A DNA stretch of 64,000 bases from Bacteroidales bacterium (GCA_017935505.1 JAGBHM010000014.1:62001-126000); one strand, 5' to 3'. Positions 42,961-52,182 are shown, numbered from the stretch's first letter. Notes: generated by a model from the sequence alone, not told the origin. Numbers and translations are program-made.

Positions 42961-44127
42961 TTAGAATAGTTTGTTGGTACCTTCAACTAGTTTTCCCATC
43001 GCCCATACGGCGCGTACATTCAACTCTTTGTCGAGAACAAGTATATCTGCATCCTTACCTCTCTGGAGTGAGCCTTTGCGGTCATAAACTCCCATAATCT
43101 TGGCAGGAGTCTCAGATGCCATGCGGATTGTATCTTCCAATGGAACCTCTGCTTTCTGCACCATGGTCTTGATAAGTCTGTCCATAGTTGCAATACTGCC
43201 GGCAAGGGCCGATCTGTCTGCAAGTTTGCATACACCGTCCTCTATAATAACCCTTGGGTCGAATGCTGTCTGGCTGTCGCTGGCAGCGCAAGCCAATGCG
43301 TCTGTAATGAGACATGTGCGCTCAACACCCTTGACTTTATAAACAAGTCTCAGAATTGTAGGAGGAACATGTATTCCGTCGGCAACAACCTCCACAGTCA
43401 TGTCATCAATGAGATAGATACTCTCCACTGTACCCTCGTATTTGTACTCGCGGCGTTTGTGGAATCCTGGCATTGCATTGTAGAAGTGGGTTGCGTGGGT
43501 ATATCCGGCCTGATATGCAGTCATGATATCTTCATACTCAGCCTGTGTGTGTCCTACAGAGGCCAATACACCTTTTGAAGTTATATATTTTCCAAATTGC
43601 ATTGCTCCCGGCAATTCAGGGGCTGCATCCCAGCGTTTGATGCAGTTTGTCTCTTCGAGAAGGGGAATATATTCGTTAGGGTCAGGATTCTTTATATTTT
43701 CAGGAAGCTGTCCGCCTGCCATCTTCATGTTGAAGTAGTGGCCTTCCAGATGGAGACCGAGTACCGGACTGTCCTTTTCTGCCATAAGTTTCTCTGTGGT
43801 GGCAGCAGCAGCGCGTATCATAGGAATTGTTGAAGAGGACAATGTAGGGAAGATACTGGTAGTACCATGTTGCATATGTGCCTTCACAGCCTCTCTGAAA
43901 GCATCTTCGGTACCCTCCATAAAATCCCTTCCGCCACCGCCGTGCGCATGGATTTCAATACCGCCTGGCACAATGTACATCCCTTTGGCATCAATGAGGT
44001 TTGCTCCAACAACGGCCATATCGCAATTTGTAACTTCAAGAATCTTGTTGTCCCTCATTATCACAGAGCCATCTTTAAGCCATCCTTGAGGGGTGAGGAT
44101 CTTTCCATTTATGATTTGTGTAAGCAT
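42961..44127 (-). CDS. nagA: N-acetylglucosamine-6-phosphate deacetylase
   Basis: NagA hydrolyses N-acetylglucosamine 6-phosphate to glucosamine 6-phosphate and acetate in amino-sugar recycling. The 388-residue amidohydrolase has the metal motif EIH60-A-H62, Glu128 in GLHLEGH, His193 in VGHTQAEY, His214 in THATHFYNAM, the DGIH motif and catalytic Asp276 (LITDAL). The usual Pro after HLEG is His here. The ATG at 44127 gives a start identical in wording to the paralogue; an upstream TTG would add 10 residues. It is the first of three cotranscribed genes (nagA, nagA-like, cvpA). Confidence 0.93.
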   Translation of the reverse strand: MLTQIINGKILTPQGWLKDGSVIMRDNKILEVTNCDMAVVGANLIDAKGMYIVPGGIEIHAHGGGGRDFMEGTEDAFREAVKAHMQHGTTSIFPTLSSSTIPMIRAAAATTEKLMAEKDSPVLGLHLEGHYFNMKMAGGQLPENIKNPDPNEYIPLLEETNCIKRWDAAPELPGAMQFGKYITSKGVLASVGHTQAEYEDIMTAYQAGYTHATHFYNAMPGFHKRREYKYEGTVESIYLIDDMTVEVVADGIHVPPTILRLVYKVKGVERTCLITDALACAASDSQTAFDPRVIIEDGVCKLADRSALAGSIATMDRLIKTMVQKAEVPLEDTIRMASETPAKIMGVYDRKGSLQRGKDADILVLDKELNVRAVWAMGKLVEGTNKLF

Positions 44128-44154
44128 AATCGTCTCATTTAATAAATCAGGCAA

Positions 44155-44162
44155 CAAAATTA
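44155..44162 (-). promoter_or_regulatory. -7 box for the nagA run
   Basis: TAATTTTG on the minus strand fits TAnnTTTG, 28 bases before the nagA ATG. No -33 match is seen. Confidence 0.4.
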
Positions 44163-44186
44163 CTTCTTTTATTTATTAAATAAAAT

Positions 44187-44218
44187 TTTGATAAGAATAA
44201 ACGTTCTGATTATCTTTG
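44187..44218 (+). promoter_or_regulatory. Promoter of ileS
   Basis: A -33 TTTG (44187-44190) is followed after 20 bases by TATCTTTG (44211-44218), matching both boxes and the spacing of the Bacteroidetes consensus. The leader before ileS is about 25 bases; no T-box element is present. Confidence 0.75.
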
Positions 44219-44250
44219 CAAATTCAAAAATTTAGCATTTTTATACTACA

Positions 44251-47200
44251 ATGGGTTTTGCAGAATATAAAAAATTGGATTTGGTAGAGATCAATGAGTC
44301 TGTACTGAAGAAATGGAAAGAAGAGAATTGTTTTGAAAATACTTTGAAAGCACGTGAGGGTGCTCCTAAATTCATATTTTTCGAGGGTCCGCCTTCAGCA
44401 AATGGTATGCCTGGTATCCACCATGTGATGGCAAGGGCTATCAAAGACTCGTTCTGCCGTTTCAAGACACAGAGCGGATATCTGGTACAGAGAAAGGCAG
44501 GATGGGATACTCATGGACTCCCTGTTGAACTTGGTGTAGAGAAAATGCTGGGAATTACCAAAGAGGATATCGGCAAGAAAATCTCCGTTGATGATTACAA
44601 CAGCGCATGCCGCAAGGAGGTGATGAAATATACCAAAGAGTGGGTTTCACTTACAGAGAGGATCGGTTACTGGGTAGATATGGACAATCCTTATATCACC
44701 TATGATAACAAATATATCGAGACACTGTGGTATCTGCTCAAGGATATTTATGGCAAGGGCCTTCTCTATAAAGGTTATACAATACAGCCATACTCGCCTG
44801 CAGCCGGCACAGGATTGAGTTCGCATGAACTAAACCAGCCGGGATGCTACCGTGATGTGAAGGATACAACAGTTGTTGGTCAGTTCAGGATACTCGACCC
44901 TAAGCCTGAAATGACCCAATGGGGTACTCCTTATTTCCTTGCATGGACAACCACTCCATGGACATTGCCTTCAAATACAGCACTTTGCGTTGGACCTAAG
45001 ATTGAATATGTAGCAGTGCAGACATATAATGGATATACAGGAGAAAAGATGACAGCAGTGTTGGCGAAACCGCTCCTTTATACCCATTTCAACAAAAAGG
45101 CAGAGGAGCTGGCTCTTGAGGATTACAAACCTGGAGACAAGCTCGTTCCGTTCAAGATTGTAGGTGAGTACAAAGGACCGGATCTGGTCGGAATGAGATA
45201 TGAGCAGATTATCCCTTGGGTAAAACCTGTATCTGTGGATGAGAAGGGAAATTGGAAGGATGCTTCCGACAAGGCATTCCGCGTGATTTCAGGAGACTAT
45301 GTTACAACAGAGGATGGTACCGGTATTGTACACATTGCCCCTACATTCGGTGCTGACGATGCTTTTGTAGCTCGCGCCGCTGGAATTCCTTCGCTCTTTA
45401 TGATAAACAAAAGAGGTGAGACACGTCCAATGGTAGACCTTACCGGAAAATTCTACCTCATGGATGAATTGGATGAGGAGTTTGTAAAGAGCTGTATTGA
45501 TATCAACCTGTACAAGGAGTATGAAGGCCGTTGGGTAAAAAATGCATATGACCCTCAGTTTACAGTAAATAATGTATATGATGAGAAGGCTGCATCAGCC
45601 GCTGAGAATCTTGATATATATATATGCCTGATGATGAAGGCTGCTAACAAGGCATTCAAGATTGAAAAGCATACACACAACTATCCTCACTGCTGGAGAA
45701 CCGACAAACCGGTGCTCTACTATCCTTTGGATTCATGGTTCATAAGAAGTACAGCTGTGCAGGATGAGTTGATAGCACTCAACAAGACCATCAACTGGAA
45801 ACCTGAGAGCACAGGATCTGGCCGTTTCGGAAAATGGCTTGAGAATCTTCAGGACTGGAACCTTTCGAGAAGCCGTTATTGGGGCACTCCGCTTCCTATC
45901 TGGAGAACCGAGGATAAGAAAGAGGAGATGTGCATAGGTTCGGCAGAGGAGCTCTACAATGAGTTGGAAAAATCGGTGGCAGCAGGTTTTATGCCGTCGA
46001 ATCCATTGAAAGATAAAGGATTTGTGCCTGGTGACTTCTCTAAAGAGAATTATGAAAAGATAGATTTGCACAGACCATATGTAGATGGTTATATTCTTGT
46101 TTCACCAAGCGGACAACCAATGAAACGTGAACTTGACCTTATTGATGTGTGGTTTGATTCAGGTGCAATGCCATTTGCTCAGGAAGGCCTTGAGAACCTT
46201 GGCAAACCTCAGTTTGGACAGACTGCGGATTTCATTGCAGAGGGCGTGGACCAGACACGTGGATGGTTCTTCACATTGCATGCAATCTCTACAATGGTGA
46301 ATAAGAAAATTGCCTTCAAGACAGTCCTTTCAAATGGTCTGGTACTCGACAAAGACGGCAACAAGATGAGTAAGAGACTCGGAAATGCAGTTGATCCGTT
46401 CAAGGCTCTTGATGAGTATGGCGCAGACTCTCTGAGATGGTATATGCTAACCAATGCACAGCCATGGGACAACCTTAAATTTGACTTTGCAGGTGTTGAC
46501 GAAGTGAGAAGAAAATTCTTCGGCACACTTTACAATACATATTCATTCTTTGCACTTTATGCGAATGTAGACGGCTTTACAAACCGTATGGAGCAGATTC
46601 CAGTAGAGAATCGTCCTGAGATTGACCGTTGGATCATATCACTCATGAACAGTCTTGTGAAGGATGTGAAGGAGTGTTATGAGAACTACGATGTTACAAC
46701 CGCGGGAAGAAAGATTCAGGATTTCGTATGTGACCATTTGAGCAACTGGTATGTGCGTCTCAACAGAAAACGTTTCTGGGGCGGTACCATGGATGACGAC
46801 AAACTGTCGGCATACCAGACATTGTATTCTTGTCTAGAGAATGTGGCAATTCTTGCAGCTCCTATCGCGCCGTTCTTTATGGAGAGACTCTTCCTCGATT
46901 TGAACGCTGTTTCCGGTCTGCACAATGAGAATTCCGTTCACCTTGTACTTATGCCTGAGGCTGAAGACAAATATATCGACAAGGCTCTTGAGCAACGTAT
47001 GGAGATGGCACAGTTGAGCTCATCAATGGTTCTTGCATTGAGAAGAAAGGTAAATATTAAGGTAAGACAGCCTTTGGCAAAACTGATCATTCCTGTTCTT
47101 GATGACAATATACAGGTTCAATTCGAGAAGGTTAAGGATCTTGTTCTGGGTGAGGTGAATGTTAAGGAGGTTGAATTTATCCGCAATACAGAGGGATTGA

Positions 47201-47727
47201 TTACCAAGAAGATAAAACCTAACTTCAAGACTTTGGGCAAGAAGTACGGTAAACAGATGAAGGAGATATCGGCAGCATTCGGCCAGCTCGACCAGCATGC
47301 AATAAATATGATTGAGCAGTCGGAGGCATATGAAATGGCTTTGGCATCAGGCAATGTTGTACTTGAGAAGGGTGATTATGAGATAACATCTGAGGATATG
47401 CCGGGCTGGTTGGTTGCAACAGAGGGCAAACTGACTGTAGCATTGGATATAACAGTAAGTGATGAACTCAAGAGAGAGGGTGTGGCACGCGAATTGGTGA
47501 ACCGTATCCAGAATCTGCGTAAAGAGTGCGATTTTGAGATTACAGACAAGATCCGCGCCCAGATTTCGAGAAGAGATGATATTGAGGATGCATTGGCAAG
47601 CTTCAACGATTATGTATGCAGCCAGACATTGTGCGAGAAGATAGAGATGGTTGATACTCTTGAGGGTGGTGCACACATAGAGTGGGGCAATAATGAATTT
47701 GTAGATATAAAGGTTGAAAGAGTATAA
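44251..47727 (+). CDS. ileS: Isoleucyl-tRNA synthetase
   Basis: The 1158-residue class I synthetase charges tRNA-Ile. It has the HIGH-type motif (GPPSANGMPGIHHVMAR), an inserted editing domain (TTPWTLPSNTALCVG region through about 400), the KMSKR motif (GNKMSKRLGNAVDP) near residue 705, and anticodon-binding and C-terminal domains with VTDELKREGVARELVNRIQ-like wording (ELKREGVARELVNRIQ). The length and lack of a C-terminal zinc cluster fit the eukaryote-like long IleRS type found in this phylum. Confidence 0.97.
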   Translation: MGFAEYKKLDLVEINESVLKKWKEENCFENTLKAREGAPKFIFFEGPPSANGMPGIHHVMARAIKDSFCRFKTQSGYLVQRKAGWDTHGLPVELGVEKMLGITKEDIGKKISVDDYNSACRKEVMKYTKEWVSLTERIGYWVDMDNPYITYDNKYIETLWYLLKDIYGKGLLYKGYTIQPYSPAAGTGLSSHELNQPGCYRDVKDTTVVGQFRILDPKPEMTQWGTPYFLAWTTTPWTLPSNTALCVGPKIEYVAVQTYNGYTGEKMTAVLAKPLLYTHFNKKAEELALEDYKPGDKLVPFKIVGEYKGPDLVGMRYEQIIPWVKPVSVDEKGNWKDASDKAFRVISGDYVTTEDGTGIVHIAPTFGADDAFVARAAGIPSLFMINKRGETRPMVDLTGKFYLMDELDEEFVKSCIDINLYKEYEGRWVKNAYDPQFTVNNVYDEKAASAAENLDIYICLMMKAANKAFKIEKHTHNYPHCWRTDKPVLYYPLDSWFIRSTAVQDELIALNKTINWKPESTGSGRFGKWLENLQDWNLSRSRYWGTPLPIWRTEDKKEEMCIGSAEELYNELEKSVAAGFMPSNPLKDKGFVPGDFSKENYEKIDLHRPYVDGYILVSPSGQPMKRELDLIDVWFDSGAMPFAQEGLENLGKPQFGQTADFIAEGVDQTRGWFFTLHAISTMVNKKIAFKTVLSNGLVLDKDGNKMSKRLGNAVDPFKALDEYGADSLRWYMLTNAQPWDNLKFDFAGVDEVRRKFFGTLYNTYSFFALYANVDGFTNRMEQIPVENRPEIDRWIISLMNSLVKDVKECYENYDVTTAGRKIQDFVCDHLSNWYVRLNRKRFWGGTMDDDKLSAYQTLYSCLENVAILAAPIAPFFMERLFLDLNAVSGLHNENSVHLVLMPEAEDKYIDKALEQRMEMAQLSSSMVLALRRKVNIKVRQPLAKLIIPVLDDNIQVQFEKVKDLVLGEVNVKEVEFIRNTEGLITKKIKPNFKTLGKKYGKQMKEISAAFGQLDQHAINMIEQSEAYEMALASGNVVLEKGDYEITSEDMPGWLVATEGKLTVALDITVSDELKREGVARELVNRIQNLRKECDFEITDKIRAQISRRDDIEDALASFNDYVCSQTLCEKIEMVDTLEGGAHIEWGNNEFVDIKVERV

Positions 47728-47744
47728 TAAATGATTATTATTAC

Positions 47745-47752
47745 TATCTTTG
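47745..47752 (+). promoter_or_regulatory. -7 box for the dksA-type gene and lspA
   Basis: TATCTTTG, about 20 bases upstream of the ATG at 47772. Confidence 0.55.
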
Positions 47753-47771
47753 ATTATTAAAACTTAACGTC

Positions 47772-48158
47772 ATGGCAACAGAACAATTTGAAAAAGTAAG
47801 GTATAGCGACGAGGAGTTGCAGGAATTCAAGGCTGTTATTCTACAGAAACTTGCGAAGGCTAAGGAGGATTATGAGCAGTTGAGGGCTGCAATAACTCAT
47901 AGCGCCAGCAATGGCGTTGAGGATACCTCCCCTACATTCAAAGTGCTTGAGGAGGGTGCTTCTGCATTGTCTAAAGAGGAGTCAGGCCAATTGGCTGCAA
48001 GACAGTTCAAATTCATCCGTAACCTTGAAGCAGCTCTTATAAGAATAGAGAACAAGACCTACGGTGTCTGCAGGGAGACTGGAAAACTTATTCCAAAGGA
48101 GAGACTCATGCTGGTACCTCATGCCACATTATCTGTAGAGGCGAAGAACAAGAGATAA
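47772..48158 (+). CDS. DksA/TraR-family regulator (single-Cys zinc-finger variant)
   Basis: The 128-residue protein has an N-terminal coiled coil and a C-terminal DksA-type segment YGVCRETGKLIPKERLMLVPHATLSVEAK. DksA/TraR proteins bind the RNA polymerase secondary channel and act with ppGpp. Only one Cys remains of the four zinc ligands, a variant I recall as usual in Bacteroidetes. lspA begins 1 base after the stop, so the two are translationally linked. Confidence 0.88.
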   Translation: MATEQFEKVRYSDEELQEFKAVILQKLAKAKEDYEQLRAAITHSASNGVEDTSPTFKVLEEGASALSKEESGQLAARQFKFIRNLEAALIRIENKTYGVCRETGKLIPKERLMLVPHATLSVEAKNKR

Positions 48159-48159
48159 T

Positions 48160-48780
48160 ATGAAGTTGTCGAAGGGTAAGATAATATCGCTCTCTGTGAT
48201 TTTATTGCTTTTGGTAGACCAGGCAATAAAATTTGCAGTAAAACTCAACATGACTCTTGGTGAGAGCATTCCGGTATTGGGTGACTGGTTCAAGATCTGT
48301 TTTGTGGAGAATAATGGAATGGCCTTTGGAATGCAGTTTGGGGGCGATTTCGGCAAGATTCTTCTTACCTTGTTCAGGATAGTTCTGATTGGACTTATAA
48401 TATACGATATAAATAAAGTATTATTGAAGAAAAGTGATACTCCTACGGGCGTGCTCGTTGGAGTATCACTTGTTTTGGTTGGTGCTATCGGCAATGTAAT
48501 TGACTGTATCTTTTATGGACAGCTCTTCAGCGCATCCTCTTATGGCATGTTGGCTGAATTTCTTCCATCCGGCGGCGGTTATGCCCCCCTTATGATGGGA
48601 AAGGTTGTGGATATGTTCTATTTTCCGCTGATTGAATCTACATTTCCGGATTGGCTGCCTATTTGGGGTGGGAAGGATTTCATCTTCTTCCGTCCTGTAT
48701 TCAATTTTGCCGACAGCTGTATATCAGTGGGTGTAATCTACATGCTCCTTTTCCAGTACAAATATTTTTCCCGACAATAA
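48160..48780 (+). CDS. lspA: Lipoprotein signal peptidase (signal peptidase II)
   Basis: LspA removes signal peptides from prolipoproteins after lipid attachment. The 206-residue membrane protein has four spans, the NNGMAFGM motif, and the two catalytic aspartates in GAIGNVIDCIFYG and FNFADSCISVG. An extended periplasmic loop between the third and fourth spans (about 125-175) makes it longer than the roughly 160-residue enterobacterial enzyme, as is usual for Bacteroidetes. Its substrates would include the lipoproteins found here (SusD, PotD, the TlpA-like protein). Confidence 0.95.
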   Translation: MKLSKGKIISLSVILLLLVDQAIKFAVKLNMTLGESIPVLGDWFKICFVENNGMAFGMQFGGDFGKILLTLFRIVLIGLIIYDINKVLLKKSDTPTGVLVGVSLVLVGAIGNVIDCIFYGQLFSASSYGMLAEFLPSGGGYAPLMMGKVVDMFYFPLIESTFPDWLPIWGGKDFIFFRPVFNFADSCISVGVIYMLLFQYKYFSRQ

Positions 48781-48813
48781 TTTTTCTGATAACATTATTG
48801 AATAGTCTGAGAT

Positions 48814-49308
48814 TCAGTGTTTGAGCTTTTCAATCAGTTTCTGTCTTGAAAAGTGTATACGGCTTTTTACAGTACCCAGATGAAGACCAAGTTCGTCGGC
48901 AATCTCCTGGTATTTGAAGCCGCTGTCGTGCATCTGGAAAGGAATTCTGAACTCAGGTTCAAGTGAATTTACAAGACCTGTAAGTTCTTTGAAATTGAAA
49001 TCGCTCTCCGGATTTGTCTGGGTTGGCTTGCTGTTTATGACAAATTCCTGCACATCCTTGCTGAATATGGCCTGTTTCTTAACTCTGCGCCGGTAATCAT
49101 TTATGAAGGTATTCTTCATGATGGTATAGAGCCAAGCCTTGAGGTTTGTACTTGAATCGAATTTGTCTTGATTGTTCAAGGCCTTGTAGTATGTCTCCTG
49201 AACAAGATCCTTTGCATCGTCAGAATCCAATGTGAGGCTATAAGCATATCTGGAAAGACTCTGTTCCAGGCTTATAATTTCGTGTTCGAAGTTATTGGCG
49301 TTTCTCAT
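48814..49308 (-). CDS. ECF RNA polymerase sigma factor
   Basis: The 164-residue protein has region 2 (DAKDLVQETYYKAL; LKAWLYTIMKNTFINDYRRR) and region 4 (GFKYQEIADELGLHLGTVKSRIHFSR). Unlike the sigma factor at 11344-11907, no fecR or susC is adjacent and no anti-sigma gene is seen, so it is probably a stand-alone general ECF factor. The ATG at 49308 is used; the two preceding codons begin with TTG. A TACCTTTG box lies about 125 bases upstream. Confidence 0.93.
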   Translation of the reverse strand: MRNANNFEHEIISLEQSLSRYAYSLTLDSDDAKDLVQETYYKALNNQDKFDSSTNLKAWLYTIMKNTFINDYRRRVKKQAIFSKDVQEFVINSKPTQTNPESDFNFKELTGLVNSLEPEFRIPFQMHDSGFKYQEIADELGLHLGTVKSRIHFSRQKLIEKLKH

Positions 49309-49432
49309 AATCAATAATGTTAAATTCGACTAAATAACCAGATAACGTTTAAAAAGTTCAGAAAGCCTATTTTATATATAAGGTATAATAGCCCGAAGTA
49401 TACTTATAAATGCCACTTCCACCTGCCCAAAA

Positions 49433-49440
49433 CAAAGGTA
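49433..49440 (-). promoter_or_regulatory. -7 box for the ECF sigma gene
   Basis: TACCTTTG on the minus strand would give a leader of about 120 bases. The rest of the 292 bases between this gene and tRNA-Ser is AT-rich with no ORF or strong structure seen. Confidence 0.45.
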
Positions 49441-49543
49441 ATTGATGGAAATTGAAAAATAATTACATTATTGTTAAATTTGAATGTAATTATTTTTCTG
49501 AGCGCAAAAAATCTATTGGGTAGTAAATATTTTCAAAAAAAAG

Positions 49544-49573
49544 TTGGATAATAAAAAAAAATGTCTACCTTTG
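49544..49573 (+). promoter_or_regulatory. Promoter of tRNA-Ser
   Basis: A TTG (-33-like, 49544-49546) is followed after 19 bases by TACCTTTG (49566-49573), about 28 bases before the tRNA. Confidence 0.6.
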
Positions 49574-49600
49574 CAATCCCAAAGCAAACGCGGAGGAATT

Positions 49601-49686
<86 letters not shown>

Positions 49687-49692
49687 AGCAAA

Positions 49693-49734
49693 GAGGAAGT
49701 TACTGAAACGGTAACTTCCTCAATTTCTTTTTAG
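49693..49734 (+). terminator. Terminator after tRNA-Ser
   Basis: A stem GAGGAAGTTAC / GTAACTTCCTC with a short loop is followed by AATTTCTTTTT. Confidence 0.85.
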
Positions 49735-49938
49735 TTAGGTTCTAACTGCAAAACAATCAAAGAATTACAGACGGATTTCTGACTATCTTCTGACTACCAA
49801 ATAAAGACAGGATGTAGTCAAAAATAGTTACCAGATTGTAACCATCGGTATCCAAATCGTAACCGGACATCCGGAAAGCAGCGATAGGTTACTGCGTCTA
49901 TGATTTGACTACCATTTGTAAGAAGTCGTATCAAATCC
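49735..49938. other. Non-coding stretch after tRNA-Ser
   Basis: No convincing gene, RNA or clear direct repeat of the tRNA 3' end is seen. Short imperfect repeats occur (TCTGACTA twice near 49778-49797, and GTAACC near 49838 and 49860). The position behind a tRNA suggests an old integration site, but there is no integrase. Confidence 0.4.
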
Positions 49939-49969
49939 ATTGTCGGCAGTGGGCAAATGCTTATCTTTG
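49939..49969 (+). promoter_or_regulatory. Promoter of the DUF4359-like gene
   Basis: ATTG (49939-49942), a 19-base gap and TATCTTTG (49962-49969) match the Bacteroidetes pattern, about 35 bases before the ATG. Confidence 0.6.
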
Positions 49970-50004
49970 AGGTACAATTGATTGAAAGTTTTAATTCTAG
50001 ACCT

Positions 50005-50373
50005 ATGAAAAGATTATTGTACACCCTGCTTGTGCTGTTAGCTGTTGCAGGTGTTTGTGTAGTTACTTGTCCGGATAAGGATGCTCATTCTGATGCGTTG
50101 AAGGACTTGTTGAAGACAGCTATGACCTCTGAATTATCAAAAGAAATTACTAATGAAGAAGAGTCTGGATGGGCTATGCTTGGCTCAATGATAGGCACAG
50201 GTATCGGTGGACTTGTTATTGATAATATGCTCAAGGTTGATAATTATTTTGTGTGTAGCGTTGGCACAATAACATATGAAGGGGAAACCAAAATCGTCTC
50301 TGTAGGACTTTTGAATCATGTTTTTACGGCAGATGATGAAGATGTTATGGAAGCATCAGAAGATATTTTTTAA
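50005..50373 (+). CDS. DUF4359-like small envelope protein
   Basis: The 122-residue product starts MKRLLYTLLVLLAVAGVCVVTCPDK, a membrane-anchoring or signal segment, then HSDALKDLLKTAM, and a short beta-rich C-terminal domain (YFVCSVGTITYEG). The wording VTCPDKDAH resembles the TNP-type motif that I recall for DUF4359, but that assignment is from memory and tentative. The start at 50005 is used because the -7 box at 49962-49969 would place a start at 49957 upstream of the transcript. The GIY-YIG gene follows 14 bases later, probably in one transcript. Confidence 0.6.
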   Translation: MKRLLYTLLVLLAVAGVCVVTCPDKDAHSDALKDLLKTAMTSELSKEITNEEESGWAMLGSMIGTGIGGLVIDNMLKVDNYFVCSVGTITYEGETKIVSVGLLNHVFTADDEDVMEASEDIF

Positions 50374-50387
50374 CGAACGAAGATGCT

Positions 50388-51044
50388 ATGAAGGAAGCTG
50401 GATATGTTTATATTCTGACCAATCCTAGTTTTAAGGATGATTGGGTAAAGATTGGCAAGAGTTCCCGTCCTGTGGATGTCCGTTCAAAGGAACTGGATAA
50501 CACTGCTGTGCCATTACCTTTTAAGATTTATGCAACCGTTAAGACCGTCAAGTATGAAGTGTTGGAGAAGAATCTTCACAAGACCATTGATCGTCTGAGT
50601 GATTTGCGAATCCGTCAGAATCGTGAGTTCTTCAACATCTCTCCAGCAATGGCTCTCGACCTTATCAGAGATATTGCAAATCTCATTGATGATGCCGAGA
50701 TAGAGGTTTACCACGATGGAAAGCCTTGTAAGGATTCATGTGAGAAGGCAGTTAAGTCGACTGAGCCTCATAAGCAGCGTCCGAGATTCAAATTCAGCAT
50801 GGTCAATATCCCGATAGGCTCAACGCTTACCTTTGTTCCAACTGGTATTGAGGTACGTGTCGCTTCGGATGATATGGTGGAGTATGAAGACCGCCTATAT
50901 AAATTGTCTCCATTTGTAGGAACATTCATGCCGGAGGAGAAACGCAACACATCCGGAGCCTACCAAGGAGCAAAGTACTTCTCTTATAAAGGAGAGGTGC
51001 TGGATGACATCAGAACAAGGATTGAATGTAATGAAACCAAATAA
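50388..51044 (+). CDS. GIY-YIG nuclease-family protein (T5orf172/Mug113 type)
   Basis: The 218-residue protein begins GYVYILTNPSF, followed by VKIGKSSRPVDVRSKEL, LEKNLHKTI and NREFFNIS, the order of motifs in the T5orf172 branch of GIY-YIG domains (about residues 4-95). This branch occurs in phage and mobile-element proteins. The C-terminal about 90 residues (SMVNIPIGSTLTFVPTG and on) look like a DNA-binding-type beta domain with a C-terminal helix, not recognised further. Its place in the short accessory patch behind tRNA-Ser supports lateral origin. A defence, homing or repair role cannot be decided. Confidence 0.8.
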   Translation: MKEAGYVYILTNPSFKDDWVKIGKSSRPVDVRSKELDNTAVPLPFKIYATVKTVKYEVLEKNLHKTIDRLSDLRIRQNREFFNISPAMALDLIRDIANLIDDAEIEVYHDGKPCKDSCEKAVKSTEPHKQRPRFKFSMVNIPIGSTLTFVPTGIEVRVASDDMVEYEDRLYKLSPFVGTFMPEEKRNTSGAYQGAKYFSYKGEVLDDIRTRIECNETK

Positions 51045-51182
51045 TCTGTAGCTATAAAACGGATATTATTGATAATTCTGATTGCTTGTTTCTCATTAAA
51101 GATATAGTCGCCCTGTGAAGTTCACAATCCTAGGTTTTCCTCCTACTCGATTGGATACATTTTTATTGTGCTGCGCTCTACT

Positions 51183-52130
51183 CTACAGCTCAATTTCTAT
51201 AACCCATTTTTTCAATTTTGTTTTGGTTGGCTCTCCTGTTTCCTGCAAAAAGGAGGCATATCCAGGCCATCCTGTGCCGAGATGGATAGTAAAGCTTGTG
51301 TAACTGTCCATAGACATTTCGGGAACTTCGGATGTGGAGGTGATTTTCTGGTTTTCCGGTAACAATGAGTTTATATAGTGGAGGGTTGTCATTTTGAGTT
51401 GTTCCTTGTCGTAGCGTGTAACGCTGTGGAATGTAGTCCATGTTGTTTCAGGATTGAACTCTGCTACATAACGTTGCAATTCTCCATCCAGAGTTTTGCC
51501 CTGCTCAAATGGAGAGGCAACCTGTATATTGTCTGTGTATCTCTCATTCAGTTTAAATTTATATCCATGAAATGAGAACAGTGAAGTTATAGGCTCAATG
51601 CTCTTGTAGACATAGGCGTCAGACATGAAAGGGGCAATGGCGGTGTTTAAAGCCTCTCTTGTGGTTTTGTCCTTCAACTCTTTCTCCATCTCCTTGATGA
51701 GTGTTTCCAACTGGGATATAAGGCTATTCTTATATTCATCAAAATTTACAATTTCCTGTAATGAACCGTACTCGTTTGTCTTGAAGGTGATGGAAATGCT
51801 GTTTCCAATATTGGCCACCCTTTTCAACAGACTGGCAATAGGAGATTTCTCATCAGAGATGCTTACTGCTTCTGAAAGTTTTGTGTAATTGATCAGGTAG
51901 CCGTTTGCACTACTGTCAATCACTTCAAGTTCAAACTTGCTTTCCGAGTATGAGAGTTCTGTAGTGTCGGTCCCTTTGATTTCAATTGTCTGTGCAGCGT
52001 AGTTGTAGCAGTATTTTTCGCCTTTGTTCCAATATGCTACAATCTGGGCAGTTGAATCTTTGAGGTTGAGCTGTGCAGATACTTGAAATGCGTTCATCAG
52101 GCAGAAGCATAGTATAAACAAATTTTTCAT
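51183..52130 (-). CDS. Secreted hypothetical protein
   Basis: The 315-residue product has a Sec signal peptide (cleavage near QVSA-QL) and no recognisable catalytic motif. It is mostly beta-rich, with a Lys/Glu-rich helix at about 140-165 (LETLIKEMEKELKDKTTRE, seen as KEMEKELKDKT), and ends in a WVIEIEL strand. Similar lone secreted proteins occur in Bacteroidales, but no family name can be given. The ATG at 52130 is chosen because the signal peptide starts there; a TATTTTTG box lies 16 bases upstream. It is divergent from potA. Confidence 0.75.
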   Translation of the reverse strand: MKNLFILCFCLMNAFQVSAQLNLKDSTAQIVAYWNKGEKYCYNYAAQTIEIKGTDTTELSYSESKFELEVIDSSANGYLINYTKLSEAVSISDEKSPIASLLKRVANIGNSISITFKTNEYGSLQEIVNFDEYKNSLISQLETLIKEMEKELKDKTTREALNTAIAPFMSDAYVYKSIEPITSLFSFHGYKFKLNERYTDNIQVASPFEQGKTLDGELQRYVAEFNPETTWTTFHSVTRYDKEQLKMTTLHYINSLLPENQKITSTSEVPEMSMDSYTSFTIHLGTGWPGYASFLQETGEPTKTKLKKWVIEIEL

Positions 52131-52145
52131 AAGCATATTTTTACA

Positions 52146-52153
52146 CAAAAATA
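52146..52153 (-). promoter_or_regulatory. -7 box for the secreted hypothetical gene
   Basis: TATTTTTG on the minus strand, close to the start codon, divergent from the potA promoter 22 bases away. Confidence 0.45.
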
Positions 52154-52174
52154 ATCATAATTCATAATATTGTT

Positions 52175-52182
52175 TATCTTTG
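52175..52182 (+). promoter_or_regulatory. -7 box for potABCD
   Basis: TATCTTTG, about 20 bases before the potA ATG at 52203. It excludes the more upstream in-frame start at 52170. Confidence 0.6.

Noticed and set aside
44128-44250. T-box or other riboswitch in front of ileS
   Set aside because: Only about 25 bases lie between the promoter and the start codon, too short for a T-box, and no riboswitch core was found.
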